From: Phyllostachys edulis | Lineage: Eukaryota; Streptophyta; Magnoliopsida; Poales; Poaceae | Direction: 5' to 3' | Length of the DNA: 64,000 nucleotides | Assembly (NCBI GenBank): GCA_036346405.1 | Contig: CM070548.1 | Span: 62,706,877-62,770,876, forward strand | In this document: in pieces, positions 35,416-47,077 of the stretch | Layout: every line of letters starts with the position of its first letter | How positions within the stretch are numbered: the first letter of the stretch is position 1 | Notes under the pieces: model-generated | What the model was told of the DNA's origin: nothing | The model's database searches: none | What the model saw: the letters and a program-made list of their open reading frames with translations, nothing else | Program-made: the position numbers and the translations under genes

Positions 35416-35821
35416 TGTTACGTTTTAAAAGTAAACTATTTTCACACACATAGTAATTCCAAACAAAAACAAATGTCAATAATGTTATTGCCATTATACA
35501 GTAAAGCATCTACAACATATCAATACATGAAGACGACACCACTGATCATTGCATTCTTTCTCCAACCGAATAAACAAAAGTATAACGTATCATTAGCTTA
35601 CAAAGTGTTGCATACGCGAGACGCCACCAAAAAAAGCCTTCTCCGCAGTAAAACTCTGAAAAAAGCATAGCACAAGCAAAAAAGAACAAAAATGACTACG
35701 TCCACGACCTCCTCAATGCTCCGCCACCGTGTCTACCAGAGAGGGTGGCTGCAATCATCCGCACTCTACGTCTTCTGCCAAGCTGAACCAATGTACTTGT
35801 GTCCGACATCCGGTGAACCAA

Positions 35822-36131
35822 CCTTATCCTAGAGATCGTTCTCACAAACTATGTGGATCGAGTCAAAGCATCCATCTAGAGGATCAAAGACTACATCGGC
35901 CGGCAAAATGAAAAGATCGATGATGCCAAGACCGTGGAAGAGGTGAACATCCTCATTTGGACAATCGTCGACAGGTTTCCTTCGCTCAATCGACGCCAAG
36001 CTCGGCTCGCCGCTGCGAAGGAGCAGATGGATGTGGATCTCCACGTATTACCTGATCCAGCCCCCGGTGAACTCCACAAGCGGGCTTACGAACAACTGAG
36101 GGTTGCGATAGGGTCCTACCTTGGTCATTAG
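35822..36131 (+). pseudogene. E2 plus-strand gene remnant (C-terminal)
   Basis: The frame reads YVDRVKASI, stop, RIKDYIGRQNEKIDDAKTVE, EVNILIWTIVDRFPSL, AAAKEQMDVDLHVLPDPAPG, EQLRVAIGSYLGH and a stop at 36131. Charged heptad-like spacing suggests a coiled coil. By position it corresponds to the last exon of the E1 plus gene, which is also lysine-rich and helical, but direct similarity is weak. No plant-mobile-domain core is left. Confidence 0.45.
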
Positions 36132-36659
36132 GGGCCCTTTTTTCCGTTTCTTCCCTTCTTTTGTTATTATCAGGCAATGTAAACAAGAGGAAAAATGCGT
36201 CCGGCCATGCTATTTTGGCCAAATAATATTTAAGAATTTTTATCTCTTGCTCTTTACTGTTATGTACATGTAACATTACTGCAATGTTTTTTTTTTGGTT
36301 TACTGCCGGAACACACAACAAAAGAATACGGTAAAAATGAAAACGCAAGAAAAATACAGATTTACTATTTTATAATGATCATTTACCGCATGTGTTTTTA
36401 CTGTTACACTACCTTTTCGCTATACTGCCCGATGAACATTTACTGAAAAAATATTATGTGATAGCTCTTTACTGTAAAATGTGAGCGCAAATACTGAGCT
36501 TCTATTTTGTTTGTAATTACTGCATACGTTTCATGTTTTACTACATTAGGGCCTTATATTTTACTGTACTACCTTCGCACTCCTTTGTTTTGTATGTTCA
36601 CGTGTGCATAGTTGAAAACACAATACAAAATCAAACCAAACCCTCGTTGTTCCAAAAAA

Positions 36660-36735
36660 CAAATAGTACTATGCCGCTCGAGCTACCTGGTGCGTCTCTT
36701 CGTCTCCCTCACTACGACTTATAAGGATGTTCTTG
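36660..36735 (+). repeat. Inverted copy of the minus-gene first exon in the E2 right arm
   Basis: ATGCCGCTCGAGCTACC and GCGTCTCTTCGTCTCCCTCA here match, in inverted orientation, the exon at 35415-35350 (ATGTCGCTCCGTCTCCCA, GCGTCTCTTTGTCTCCC). An alternative frame gives SYLVRLFVSLTTTYKDV. Confidence 0.5.
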
Positions 36736-37141
36736 GTAGTAAAACATATTATAACTTTACTGTCTTACTGTTGTGTTTTTTACTATCAAATACATACGTA
36801 CTCGAATAAAAATCGTATGCTACATGAAAGGCAGTAAAAACAAATAACAACTTTACTGTCTTATCCGTTATGTTTTACTATCAAACAAACGAGCTCGGAA
36901 AAAAATCGCATGCCATGAAAAGGCAGTAAACTGATTCACGAATTACTGTCACGTCTCGTGCTATTTACCGTCAAAATCGAATCCCACGCGTGGTGCGAAG
37001 CGTTTACGCGCCATCAGTAGTTGGTGGACGCTTTATCCGGTGACGCGCTTGCGTCACGCCTAGCTACGTGATCGCGCCAAAGGATCAGCTAGGTGTAGAA
37101 TAACTATTCTACGCTCGGCTACAGAATTTGTGTGTGTGTGT

Positions 37142-37484
37142 GTATCCCACTTCCAATATAACACTTAAACAAACATATTATACTTCCTTATCAATTTTAG
37201 TATACTTAAATACCAATTATAAGATACTCTAACGTGACTTGATTAAAAAATTTCCATTGGAGCCCTTTATTTTAGTTATATACCCTTTTTCATATATAAA
37301 AGAAGTATATATACAAATTTTGCTATAAAAAGTGAATTTTTATGAAATTTTTCGTGGAACTCACTTTGGAGTATCTTATAATCATTATTGGGGTATGCTC
37401 AAATAGATAAAGAGGTATCATCAAACAATTTAAGTGGTATATGAGAAGTGGAAGTACGTACTCCCAGAGTACCATACCATTTCC
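37142..37484. mobile_element. M1 MITE, copy C
   Basis: Colinear with A and B: CACTTAAACAAACATATTAT, ACCAATTATAAGATACTC, TTTCGTGGAACTCACTTTGG, GTATCTTATAATCATTATTG. It is flanked by (GT)n on the left and CACACACATATAC on the right, so it is again in a microsatellite. Confidence 0.7.
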
Positions 37485-37520
37485 CTACACACACATATAC
37501 ATATATACGTGAATACAACC

Positions 37521-37718
37521 TTGGGCGTTGGGAACGGCATTGGGAGTATGCAGGGTGTTTAATGAATGCACATTAATGAAGGTGTATTGAAGGTGAGAGC
37601 ATGCAGAGTGATTAAATGGTTTGGAGGTGGAAGCCCGTATTAATCTTGGTTATTCAATCCAGATCCAACGATCAAATTTGACATTAGCACCTTAGCGCCC
37701 AAATGAGCATTAGCACTA
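37521..37718. mobile_element. M2 MITE, copy 2 (left end missing)
   Basis: The body matches copy 1 (GGGAGTATGCAGGGTGTTTA, TGATTAAATGGTTTGGAGGT). The complete right end is present: GATCCAACGATCAAATTTGA, then TTAGCACCTTAGCG and GCATTAGCACTA. This is the inverse of the left end seen in copies 1 and 3. TATATAT follows. Confidence 0.65.
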
Positions 37719-37725
37719 TATATAT

Positions 37726-38344
37726 TGTCGACGTTTGGGAATCTCGTCATAGAACGGACAAACAAGAAATATAACAAAGGAAAATGGAGATTACTATATG
37801 TTCGCCAAGGGACTAAAAATGATGAATGTGTATTGTAAAGAGTATGCTATGATTACATGGAATATGGCTATGAATACACGTGGATTAGGGCTTAGATGTG
37901 AATCTATGTTACAAGGGCACATAGGCCGGGTTATTTATAGTTTTACAAGAGTCGGCAGTTGGTTGCAGGGGTGCCTCTTCGTGCCAATCGTCGCGTCTCT
38001 TCACGCCAATCGTCACGTCCCTTCATGATGACCGTTATTGCTAATATCTCCACGTGTAGATGGTATTAACCACACGACCACACGTGGGTAACCGCTTCCT
38101 AGGATCTCCTCCGCGGGAGGTGGTCTTGGGGAGGTCTTGGAGAGGTCCTAGAAGAAACCATAGAGGAGGTTCAACTGGGTCTCCGAGAGAGTTTTCGGGA
38201 ACGGTCAAAGGGAATACTTTATAGGCCCACCTTCTGACTGTTTAATTGATCTTGGGCCTAGAAGATCAACTCAGGCCCAGTAAAAATCTAACTTATCTAT
38301 TAATAAGCAAATAAAGATATATCCAGATAATTGACTAGTCAACA
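37726..38344 (-). mobile_element. Probable solo LTR, about 619 bp
   Basis: In minus orientation it starts TGTTGACTAGTC and ends GTCGACA, with TG..CA borders. It is inserted between (TA)n tracts that belong to M2 copies 2 and 3. It contains no coding sequence and no matching 5-bp duplication, so it is called on borders and composition only. Confidence 0.4.
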
Positions 38345-38376
38345 ATCCTCGTTATATATATATATATATATATATA
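38345..38376. repeat. (TA)n microsatellite
   Basis: A TA run directly before M2 copy 3. Confidence 0.9.
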
Positions 38377-38572
38377 TAGTGCTAATGGGTAATTGAGTGC
38401 TAAGGTGTTAATACCAATCTTGACCGTTGGATCATGCAGGGTGTTTAATGCAGGATATTGGAGGTGGGAGCATGCAGAGTATTTAATGAAGGTATATTGA
38501 AGATAGAAACATACGGGATGATTAAATAGTTTAGAGGTGGATGCTTAACTGTTCAATCGCTCCGAGACCACA
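38377..38572. mobile_element. M2 MITE, copy 3 (right end missing)
   Basis: A complete left end, TAGTGCTAATGGGTAATTGA, sits directly in (TA)n. The body is as in copy 1, though more diverged. The right terminal repeat is not present. Confidence 0.65.
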
Positions 38573-39869
38573 TCAACTCCATCTCCTCAAGTTAAACATT
38601 CCTGTGACATGACACCACTCGTGGAACGAGAAATGGCATGGTGACCAACAAACTTTTTTCATTTCTCAAGACCAAACTAGAGCTAGAGGACAAGAACAAC
38701 CCATTCATACTACACCCCGCATATGCCCTACTTTCGTTTTTGCCGCCGCTTCCTTGCATTTCCCTTTCCATCTACGAAAGCTCAACCGATATCTCGAAGA
38801 ATATGATCTTGAATGCATGTAAGCGTATACTTGTCGCAAACACGAATGACATGGATGGAAATTAATTTCCGAAGACCCCAAACGAAAACAACAGAAAAAG
38901 GCTAGGAGCTAGGAAATCTGTTGAACTCGGATCGACGTACGTGTCGTCGACCGGACGACGGCGCCCAAGAGGGTACAAGACGGGCGCACACTTAATACAC
39001 ACCTCACTCATATGTATACACACACGTGCACGTCCCCTACACATGCTGAGAATTTTTACAGAGGCACAAGGCCTCACAAAACGCAGGCACACGTTTTCCC
39101 ACTAAATACGCACGTGTGTACTATAATCCTAAAATCTTATTTCTAAATTATCGGTGAGGCACGCCAGATTTGAATCCTTCGCTGCGAGGCATCCGAACGC
39201 TCTGTCCTCCTCCCCTAACAGAAGAGAAATTTGCTATGTTAATAACTCCAATCTCTTTATTTGTGTGAGCCTATCGCCATTCAAGAGCTTTCCGTAGACA
39301 CGCAGGAATTCCCCACAAGCTTTTCCAGCGTCCAATAACCAATTCCATTTCATTCGAGAGCTCCATGTCCAGTCGACGTTTGGACCGACGTACGACAAGC
39401 TAGCATCTTACGATAAATTGCGATCAAGCATTAATTCCCGACGAAATACTAGTAACAAACTCGGTACAACTGGAGTACTGCATGTTCAACAGCAAGGTGG
39501 TAGGTAGATCGGAACTAATCACTCCCAACATTCACCTCCCTTGGTCCATTATTCTCCCAACAACATATCACGTGCTCCCACCCCTATTTGATGCTACCCA
39601 TGCTTTCCACTCACTGGAAAATAGACCAAATAGCCACGAAAAATTCCTGAAAATTTTGTTTAGATAGGATATGATATAATTAAGCATCCTGCAAAATTTC
39701 AACCAGACACACGATGTGCATCAGGAAAAAGAGGACAGATTTTTTTTATGACCATTTGAATCGTTTTCCTGCCTGGGAGTGGGGAAAATAGGCTGGGAAC
39801 GCGGGATATTGTAGGATCGTGGGCGGGAAATAGAGGGGAAAGGGGGGGGCTAGTGTGATGGAGACGGAA
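38573..39869. other. No gene recognised
   Basis: Unique-looking sequence. A 75-codon ORF at 38638-38865 (MVTNKLFSFLKTKLELEDKN...) has no recognised domain and is not supported by context. No terminal repeats found. Confidence 0.4.
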
Positions 39870-40022
39870 ACTTTTCCCTTAAAGTATTCCGAAACTTCAC
39901 TCTGAAATAGGCAATGAGCTATCAAGAGCAAAAGACCGGAAGGACGCAGCGGAAACAGACTCAAAACACTAAGCAAAAACCTCAAACAACATGTCTCAGG
40001 TCCGCCATCTGCTTGCATACAG

Positions 40023-41303
40023 GTAGGCCGGGTAATGGTTGACAATCCAATCTATTTTTAATCCAATCCACAGCAACAAACTCCATTTCTCTAAACCAAA
40101 CCAGTCCATTTTACATCTCCTAGGATCCAACCCAAATCAACCCATATAATATTTCAACCCAAACCATTTATCTAATATGGTTTCAACCCAAAACACACCA
40201 GCATTTGTGCAAGAAACCGCACTGTCCAGAAGAAGAAACAACGACATAACTGCAACGGAAATCGCAACGATGCCAGGAGAAGTTCTTCCTATCCGCAATT
40301 TACTTAGCTCTCATGACAGCGCAACGGCGGCAGCCTCCATTTGCGTAGTGGAAGCCGATTTGACGGTTGGCCCGATATCAGGAACGGCTTCAACCGTATC
40401 ACCTCGACCATCATCCTCTAGACAACCACAAACAAATAAACGTTGAGTAGTTCATCAAGGAGAATGCTTCGATTCCATCCCTATCATGATCCACATATCC
40501 CACAAAACAATCGCATTACATTGATTTAACTATTACTCAATCGACAAAGTAACATCCAATAAGGAACAAACTAACAGATACGCCTTATAACAACAACATC
40601 TGAGGAGGTGAGGAGAGTCAAGGACGACGGGTGCGGCGACTTACTCGATTTCTTCCCCTTCGCGAAGCCTCTCCGAGTCTCGAGGAGGAATAGCTGCATA
40701 GGGTTTAGCTCTCCGGTGCCGGCAAGGGATTTGATGATCAGTAGGCGGTGGACAGAGGTGGAAGCGGAGCAGGCCGCGGCGGCGCGCAAGGAGCGGGCGG
40801 CGAGTGCGACGCCTCGGCGTAGGAGGAACGCCATGAGGGTTTCTGCGGGAAGGGTCTATAGAACACTGAGGAATTCTCCGGGCTTCACCGGCGAGCAGCG
40901 GAGAATGGGGAGAAGGGTTTTGTACTTCTAAGATGGGTTTTACTCCTCTTGGGGGAGAAGAGAGGAGTAGTACTACAAGTCTACAACCCATGGCCCATCT
41001 ACTGCCGAGACGACTCACGCGGGGAGGAGGATGGACCGATGGAGTCGAGACTCGAGACGAACACGGTAGGCCGGCAGCACGCCTAGCCTATTCCAACCCA
41101 CGGGCCTAAACCGTGGTTCCAAACCATACAAACCCGAAAAATTATTAGTCCAAACCAAACCAAACCAAACCAAACCAATTTTGGTGTAAACCCAATCCAA
41201 ACCAAACCATTAGCTACCTCAAACCATTTCTATCCATCCAAAGCCAATCCAAATTGAAACCCAACCCGTTTCACCCGTTTCAATCCAACCCATTACCAGG
41301 CTT
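40023..41303. mobile_element. hAT-like non-autonomous element that captured gene exons
   Basis: The left GGCCGGGTAATGG and the inverted right end GCCTGGTAATGGG are imperfect inverted repeats. Both subterminal zones are rich in AACCCAA/CAAACC words. Flanks GCATACAG (40015-40022) and ACATACGG (41304-41311) match at 6 of 8 positions, acceptable for an old hAT duplication. No transposase is present; the cargo is a ribosome-recycling-factor gene piece. Confidence 0.55.
40271..40834 (-). pseudogene. Mitochondrial ribosome-recycling-factor gene fragment (exons 1-2)
   Basis: Minus strand. Exon 1 (40834-40645) encodes MAFLLRRGVALAARSLRAAA, an arginine/alanine-rich mitochondrial presequence, then FLLETRRGFAKGKKS, ending at a GTAAGT donor. 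Exon 2 (40417 to about 40271, after a TTGTCTAG acceptor) continues in frame: DDGRGDTVEAVPDIGPTVKS, MEAAAVALS, stop, ELSKLRIGRTSPG. This is the start of the RRF domain (ALSRELSKLRTGRASPG in the family). The stop is TGA at the arginine codon. The remaining exons are missing. RRF would release ribosomes from mRNA after termination in mitochondria. The intron is retained, so genomic DNA was captured. It lies within a hAT-like element. Confidence 0.8.
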
Positions 41304-41549
41304 ACATACGGGTCCATGGCCAGAACTGAAAAATAGCACGACAACCTGAGACTAAAATAAACACAACTTTTAGATTGAGGCTCCAAACCACACCAAATTT
41401 TGCAAGGAACGATGCTAAGATCTAAGGAACCTAGAACACAAGACATCTAGCAAGATCATCACACACTTAAGACCTATTTGCTTCCAAAGCAAGATTGCAC
41501 CAAAATTGGGCTCAAACCAAAAACCATGATCTTGAGTAGCTCATGGGAG

Positions 41550-43135
41550 CAGGGGCAGACCCAAGCCTAGTGCTGGGTGGGCTGAAGCACCAGTCCAGCC
41601 TATTTCACCCCATGTAGCAGGCCCATGTAAGCACCGATCCTCCTCCCCAACTCTAACTCCCCTAACTTAGTGAGCACCACCTCCTCTTGCCCGCAGCCCG
41701 CGCCTCTGCCCTCCGCCCACCGCCTCGCGCCTCTGCCCTCGGCTCACCTCCCCCTCTACCCGCTTGCCGCCCGTCACTACACTTTGCCCGCCGCCCTCCA
41801 CCCCTGCTCTACTCTAGTGCTCTCCGCTGGCCGCTGCCCTCTGCCCCTGATCTGCTCTACTATAGTGCTCTGCGTGCAGCCCCTGGTCGACTCTAGTGCT
41901 CTGCTCGCCACCCTCTGTCCCTGCTCCGCTCTTGTTAGTATTTCAGCTAGATGGAGAAATATTTTTCAAAAGAGGCCCCTAAGAAAAGTTTAGCAACTCA
42001 AGGTAGCGGTGTTGAGCAAAAAAAGACCACATATTGAGCTTAATATGGATGATATTGTTGCTAATCCGAGGCTTTAGAAGCCAATTGAAAGAGTTTGATC
42101 CAGATATTAGAGATGACGCTAGGAGAGCATTTTTTGCTATGTGTCCATTTAAACCATCTGGCCATGATTTTCCACCCAAATGAGGCCTTTGTAAATTCAT
42201 GCTTAACCAAATTTGATTGGCTAGAGTGCAGTGTGCATAAAGATGCAGCTTATTGCTTTTATTGTTACCTCTTTAGGCCACCAAGGACTGACAACTTTGG
42301 GAACGATGCATTCACTAAATTAGGGTATACTAATGGGAGAAGAGCATTGAAATCTTTCAATGATCATGTTGGACGAGTTAACAGCACTCACAATAAAGCA
42401 TGTGGTCATGTTGCCGATTACAACAATCAGAGACAAAGTGTGGTTCATGTGTGGTTTGAAAAAAGTGTGGAGAAGGAGGAGCAATATAAAGCTCACTTGA
42501 TTATTGTTTTAGGTGTTATAAGATTTCTCCTTTTACAAGCTCTTGCTTTTCGTGGGCATGACGAGTCTTCAAGCTCAAGCAATATGGGGAACTTTCTGGA
42601 AATGCGGAACTGGTACTGAGAGAAGGATCCCAAATATGTAAATGTGCTTGGTGACAATGCTCCTGAGAATAATCAAATGACTAGCCACAAGATACAAAAG
42701 GAATTAGTAAGGGCTCGCTTGATAGCATTTTGCATTGTTTTCAAAGTATGAAGTCATGTTGAAACAAATTATCTCATGTTAAAACTTAGTGGTATGTTTC
42801 ATTGTTTTGTATTTGTGAATTAACCATTCATGTCGTTTTTCATTCTGATTTATGATTTATATATGCTACTTTGTCTATGCAGGTTGGGATGGTGCCAATG
42901 TAGTGTGGAGACATGTCATGACTCGTGATGGTTTGGTGGACCGAATCTCCCTTAATTTGGTATTTATTCTGGCTATAATTCTTTTTTTCAATGTCATTTA
43001 TATATTTCACTTTAATATTAGTTGTTGGGTTAGTGGTTATGTATTTTTTCTATGTTATAATTTAATTGCAATCTAGTGAGACTTCTAGCATGTCATGAGT
43101 TAGCACCCCTTGCTCTATTTCTGGGTCGACCACTG
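41550..43135 (+). mobile_element. hAT-3: deleted relative of hAT-2
   Basis: The ends CAGGGGCAGACCCAAG and CTGGGTCGACCACTG are of the hAT-2 type. Flanks CATGGGAG (41542-41549) and TGTGGGAG (43136-43143) match at 6 of 8 positions. It encodes only the N-terminal third of the same transposase. It sits in R1 copy 2. Confidence 0.85.
42090..42619 (+). pseudogene. hAT-3 transposase fragment (TTF-type finger region)
   Basis: The frame has LTKFDWLECSVHKDAAYCFY, CYLFRPPRTDNFGNDAFTKL, GYTNGRRALKSFNDHVGRVN and FRGHDESSSSSNMGNFLEM, ending NWY and a stop at 42619. This is colinear with DWLEYSVENDVVYCFYCFLF to NFLKMIDWY of hAT-2. Upstream, LKEFDPDIRDDARRAFFAM can be read in another frame from about 42085. 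DNA after 42700 keeps only a short 3' tail, so the core and hATC are deleted. Confidence 0.85.
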
Positions 43136-44618
43136 TGTGGGAGGATTCAAGTCAAGAGGACTAAGGAGGTTTTCCCACATGTGGTGGCACTCTAAATCAT
43201 AGAAAGAAATAGCCCAAAACTCCGTACACCTAAAACACAAGAAAGCACTCTTCTCACATCAAAACCGGGCAACTTCAAGAACTTGTTCAAATCTGGTCTA
43301 GAAGGATGGAAACTAAGCACTTGATGCTATAACCATATCTTACATGTCATTGCCACAAGAACAAGATCAAGAAGAGAAGAGGAGGAGGCAAATAATCACC
43401 AAATCAAAGAAGTAACACAAACAACAAGCAAGAATATCTTGGACGGATTTTGAACTTGGTATTGCTACAAGGATATGTATGATTAAAGCCACTCCCGTTG
43501 AGGATGACAAGAGCCACTAGGGAAACCATTCTTGGTCTCTGTTTCTCACAACCTAGACTAGGGTTTCTAAGGCTTGAGATGGAGGCCTACCTCTCATGTC
43601 CCTTATGCAATAGAGACCAAGCCAAACACTCACATCAGAATGCTAACACAAGATGGGCACCCGTTAATCTCACATACAAATGTGTCCTATTCACTTAACT
43701 TACTCACACACACTTCTCACAGCGAATCATAACTTGAAGCTCTGACTTCCAAATCCACTTGATCATTCCTTTCTTTGACCTAAATCGCCTTCCTCTCTGC
43801 GACGATTTCTTCTCTTGAAGCATCCTTTTTATTTGGCAAAGTACCAAAATACCATTCCACATTAACCTTTCAATTTCTTCACCTTTGACACGTAGCCCAT
43901 GATACCCAATGACTCACCACATAGCCGGCAAGACTCTCCTGCTTCTGGATGCCATCAGGCTGTCACCACACTTGAATCGGCTTGAGTCACTTGGCTCACC
44001 ATATGCACGAACTTGCCTCGCTTAAGACACATGGCCTCACCTGGCTTCCACGACTGTCTGGACCTCAGTTCTCCTAGCCTAATCTCAATCTTCCTTGCCA
44101 TTGACATTCCACTTTCACCAAGCCACCTGTACATCCAAAGAGAAAGCAAACATTTCTGAGCACAAGTTCCATGCATTTGAGTCATATTAGTCAAAACATG
44201 TATCATGCAATCCATATGCAACAACACAAGACGCCTACAACCAACCATGAAGTCAAACCAACGTAATCTCTCTATTTCTGACCTATTTTCTGTGCACCAG
44301 CATGGCGGACTGTCTGCCAGATTCGATTAAGCCCTACCACAGAATGCAACCCTCTCTAGAACTCAACTTGATAGATCGCGGATGCACGGTTCGCTGCCCA
44401 ATGGTGGACGGTTTGGCATTGTGCATTTTCCGTCTAAGATCACAGACTAAAGTCCAACAGCCTCACATTCCACAATAAACATACTGTCTACCGGCCCAAT
44501 GGAAACCAGTCCATGGACTCACTTGACTCGCCCGGTCCTCAAACAACACCACCTCCATATGCCGCTCACCAAATACCACGAATGACTCGCCACCCCAAGG
44601 CAAACAGTCGCAGGTATG

Positions 44619-44855
44619 TGTTAGCAAAGGTGTATCTCAGTTTGTCTTGTAGATAGAGTCCAGGATACATAGTCTAGAGAAGATATCAAATCTATCTAAT
44701 TTTCGGTTGTTTCCAAGATGTTACTGTTCACCATCCGGCACCTCCTGATACTTTCAGTTGTTGTCATCTGTTGTAATCCTGATTGTATGACTAAGCAGTA
44801 TAAATACACAAGAGACCCAAGAGGCTCTTGTACGGTGCATACACAAACTTTCACA
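44619..44855 (+). repeat. Copia-2 5' LTR
   Basis: 237 bp. It contains AGCAGTATAAATACACA, a likely TATA box, 60 bp from its end. Diverged from the 3' LTR at many sites, so the insertion is old. Confidence 0.9.
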
Positions 44856-44881
44856 TGGTATTAGAGCCTTGATCAATCACC

Positions 44882-45830
44882 ATGACGACAAGCTCTTCTT
44901 CCTCGTCTCTTGTTTCATCTACCACCCTTTCTTCAACCACACCTTCAGCTGGCCTTCTACCAACACCAAGCTTTAACCACTTCATCAATGTCAAGTTGAC
45001 TCAGGATAAATTTCTCCTATGGAAAGCTCAGCTAATCCCGTATCTACACAGCCAAAACCTTCTTGGTTTTGTGGATGGATATGTTGTTTGTCCAGCACCG
45101 ATCACCAACATCACAACAGAAGCAGGGGCAGAGCAAGTGTCAAACCCTACACATGCACTCTGGCTTCAGCAAGACTAGCTTGTTTGAGCGCATTGCTCTC
45201 CTCGCTGAGTGAAGGAATCCTCGGCCATGTGCTGTTCAAGACTACTGCTACTGACGTGTGGAAGACACTAGAGCAGCTCTTCTCCTCATGTTCCAGAGCG
45301 AGGATCATGCAAATCAGGATGCAATTGGCTAATCTTTAGAGAAATGAGATGGGCACCACCGAGTACTTCTAGAAGGCAAAGAGCTTGGTCGACACGATGG
45401 CATCTGGCTGCCACCCACTTGATGAAGATGAGATTGCATCATATATGCTTGCAGGTCTCAGCGCAGAGTATGACTCGCTGGTAGCGTCGGTGACCACTCG
45501 TCCAGACCCGATCACGCTAAGCGATCTGTATGCCCACATGGTGAGCTTTGGGATGAGGATCAAGTGTAACAACTCATTTCAATCTCAACCATCTGGCAAC
45601 AGTGTCTCACGTGGTTAGCAGAAGGGAAGGAATTTTAACTCTTCCAAACCAACGCGCAACAACAACATCCAGATCTGGTAAGGCTTCAACAACAATTCCG
45701 ACGGTGAAAACAACTAACACTAACAGACCCACCTGTCAAGTGTGTGGGAAGCGAGGCCATGATGTACTCAAGTGCTATCATCGCTTCGATCAAGGCTACC
45801 AGTCAGAGGATACACACGTTGCGGCAGCTG
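44882..45830 (+). pseudogene. Copia-2 gag (broken)
   Basis: It starts MTTSSSSSSLVSSTTLSSTT, followed by SFNHFINVKLTQDKFLLWKA and QLIPYLHSQNLLGFVDGY, the usual N-terminus of this copia gag class. After stops near 45176 the frame resumes: LLSSLSEGILGHVLF, TATDVWKTLEQLFSS, LDEDEIASYMLAGLSAEYDS and LSDLYAHMVSF. The CCHC knuckle is CQVCGKRGHDVLKC (45738-45779). Gag would form the cytoplasmic particle. At least three stops and a frame change disable it. Confidence 0.85.
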
Positions 45831-47077
45831 CGAACACGTTGTACAATGTTAACATGAACTGGTACGTCGACAACAGTGTGATGGACCATTTGACAAGCGA
45901 TCTGGATAGGGTCTCGGTTAAGGAGCGATACAAGGGCAATGATCAGGTTCACCTGGAGAATGGAGTAGGTTTGTCAATCTCTCATATCGGTCATTCTAGT
46001 ATTGCTGGTTCTTCTCGTCCTTTACATCTCAGACATGTTCTTCATGTGCCCAAAATTGATAAGCATCTTCTTTCTATTCATAAATTTGCTAGTGACAATG
46101 ATGCATTCTTTGAGTTTCATCCTCGTTCTGTGTAAAGGACTTGGCTACGAAGACAATACTTCTAAAAGGCAGATGTAGAGGGGGTCTATACCCCCTTTCC
46201 AATGCACGTCAGCCTTCTGCCAACAAACCACACCAATCCTTCGCCGTCTCCAAGGTTTCTTAAGAATTGTGGCATAGGAGACTTGGCCATCCATCATCAA
46301 CCATTATATCAGCAATCCTTTAGTCCAATAATATTTCTAGTGTGTCAAATAAAGACTCTCATGTCTGTGATACATGTCAGCAAGCCAAAATACATCAGCT
46401 TCCTTATAGTTTGTCTAGTCACCAGTCTAATGCTCCTTTAGAGCTAGTTCATTCTAATGTATGGGGACCAGCAATCTCCTCTATCGAGGGTTTTAAATAC
46501 TATGTGAGCTTCCTTGATGACTTAGTCGCTTCACTTGGATGTATTTGTTAAGAAATAAGTCTGAAGTGGAAAGAATTTTCATTTAATTCCAAAAGCATGT
46601 TGAATGTTTGCTTGGCACTAAAATCAAACCTGTGCAAAGCAATTGGGGAGGAGAATATCAGAGGCTGCATCGACACCTCACTTCTCTAGGAATATCACAT
46701 CGCGTTTCATGTCCTCATACCACTAACAAAACAGCATTATTGAATGTAAACATCGCCACATTATGGAGACAGGACTTGCACTCCTTGCGCAAGCCTCAAT
46801 GCATGTCTGATTCTAGGATGAGGCATTTCTTACAGCATGTCATGTTATAAACCGTCTCCCTACTTGTGTTATTGATGGTTCCACTCCTCTTGATCGCCTC
46901 CACAAAATCAGTCCAGACTACACCATGCTCAGGACATTTGGTTGCACGTGCTGGCCCAACCTACGACCATATAATCATAGGAAGCTAGAATTTTGCTCTC
47001 AATAGTGTATGTTTCCTGGGTACAGTAGCTTACATAAAGGCTACAAGTGCCTACATCGATCCACATATAGAGTTTAC

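Larger units (their letters stand above)
34762..37124. mobile_element. E2: deleted relative of E1 with about 280-bp inverted ends
   Basis: The left arm (34762-35040) and the inverted right arm (37124-36845) match over about 280 bp. Both have a hairpin tip, GTGTGACGC, CACCAACTAC, GTGAATCA, TTTACTGCC, GAGCTCGT, and TTTGATAGTAAAACATAACG followed by GATAAGACAGTAAAGTTG. Part of the arm is repeated in tandem at about 36725-36840. AGTAA/TTACT words fill the interior and flip orientation near 36240. It keeps only the 5' part of the minus gene and a 3' part of a plus gene. (TC)n lies left and (GT)n right. Confidence 0.75.

Noticed and set aside
38638..38865. 75-codon ORF as a small gene
   Set aside because: No recognised domain, no splice or promoter context, and length expected by chance.
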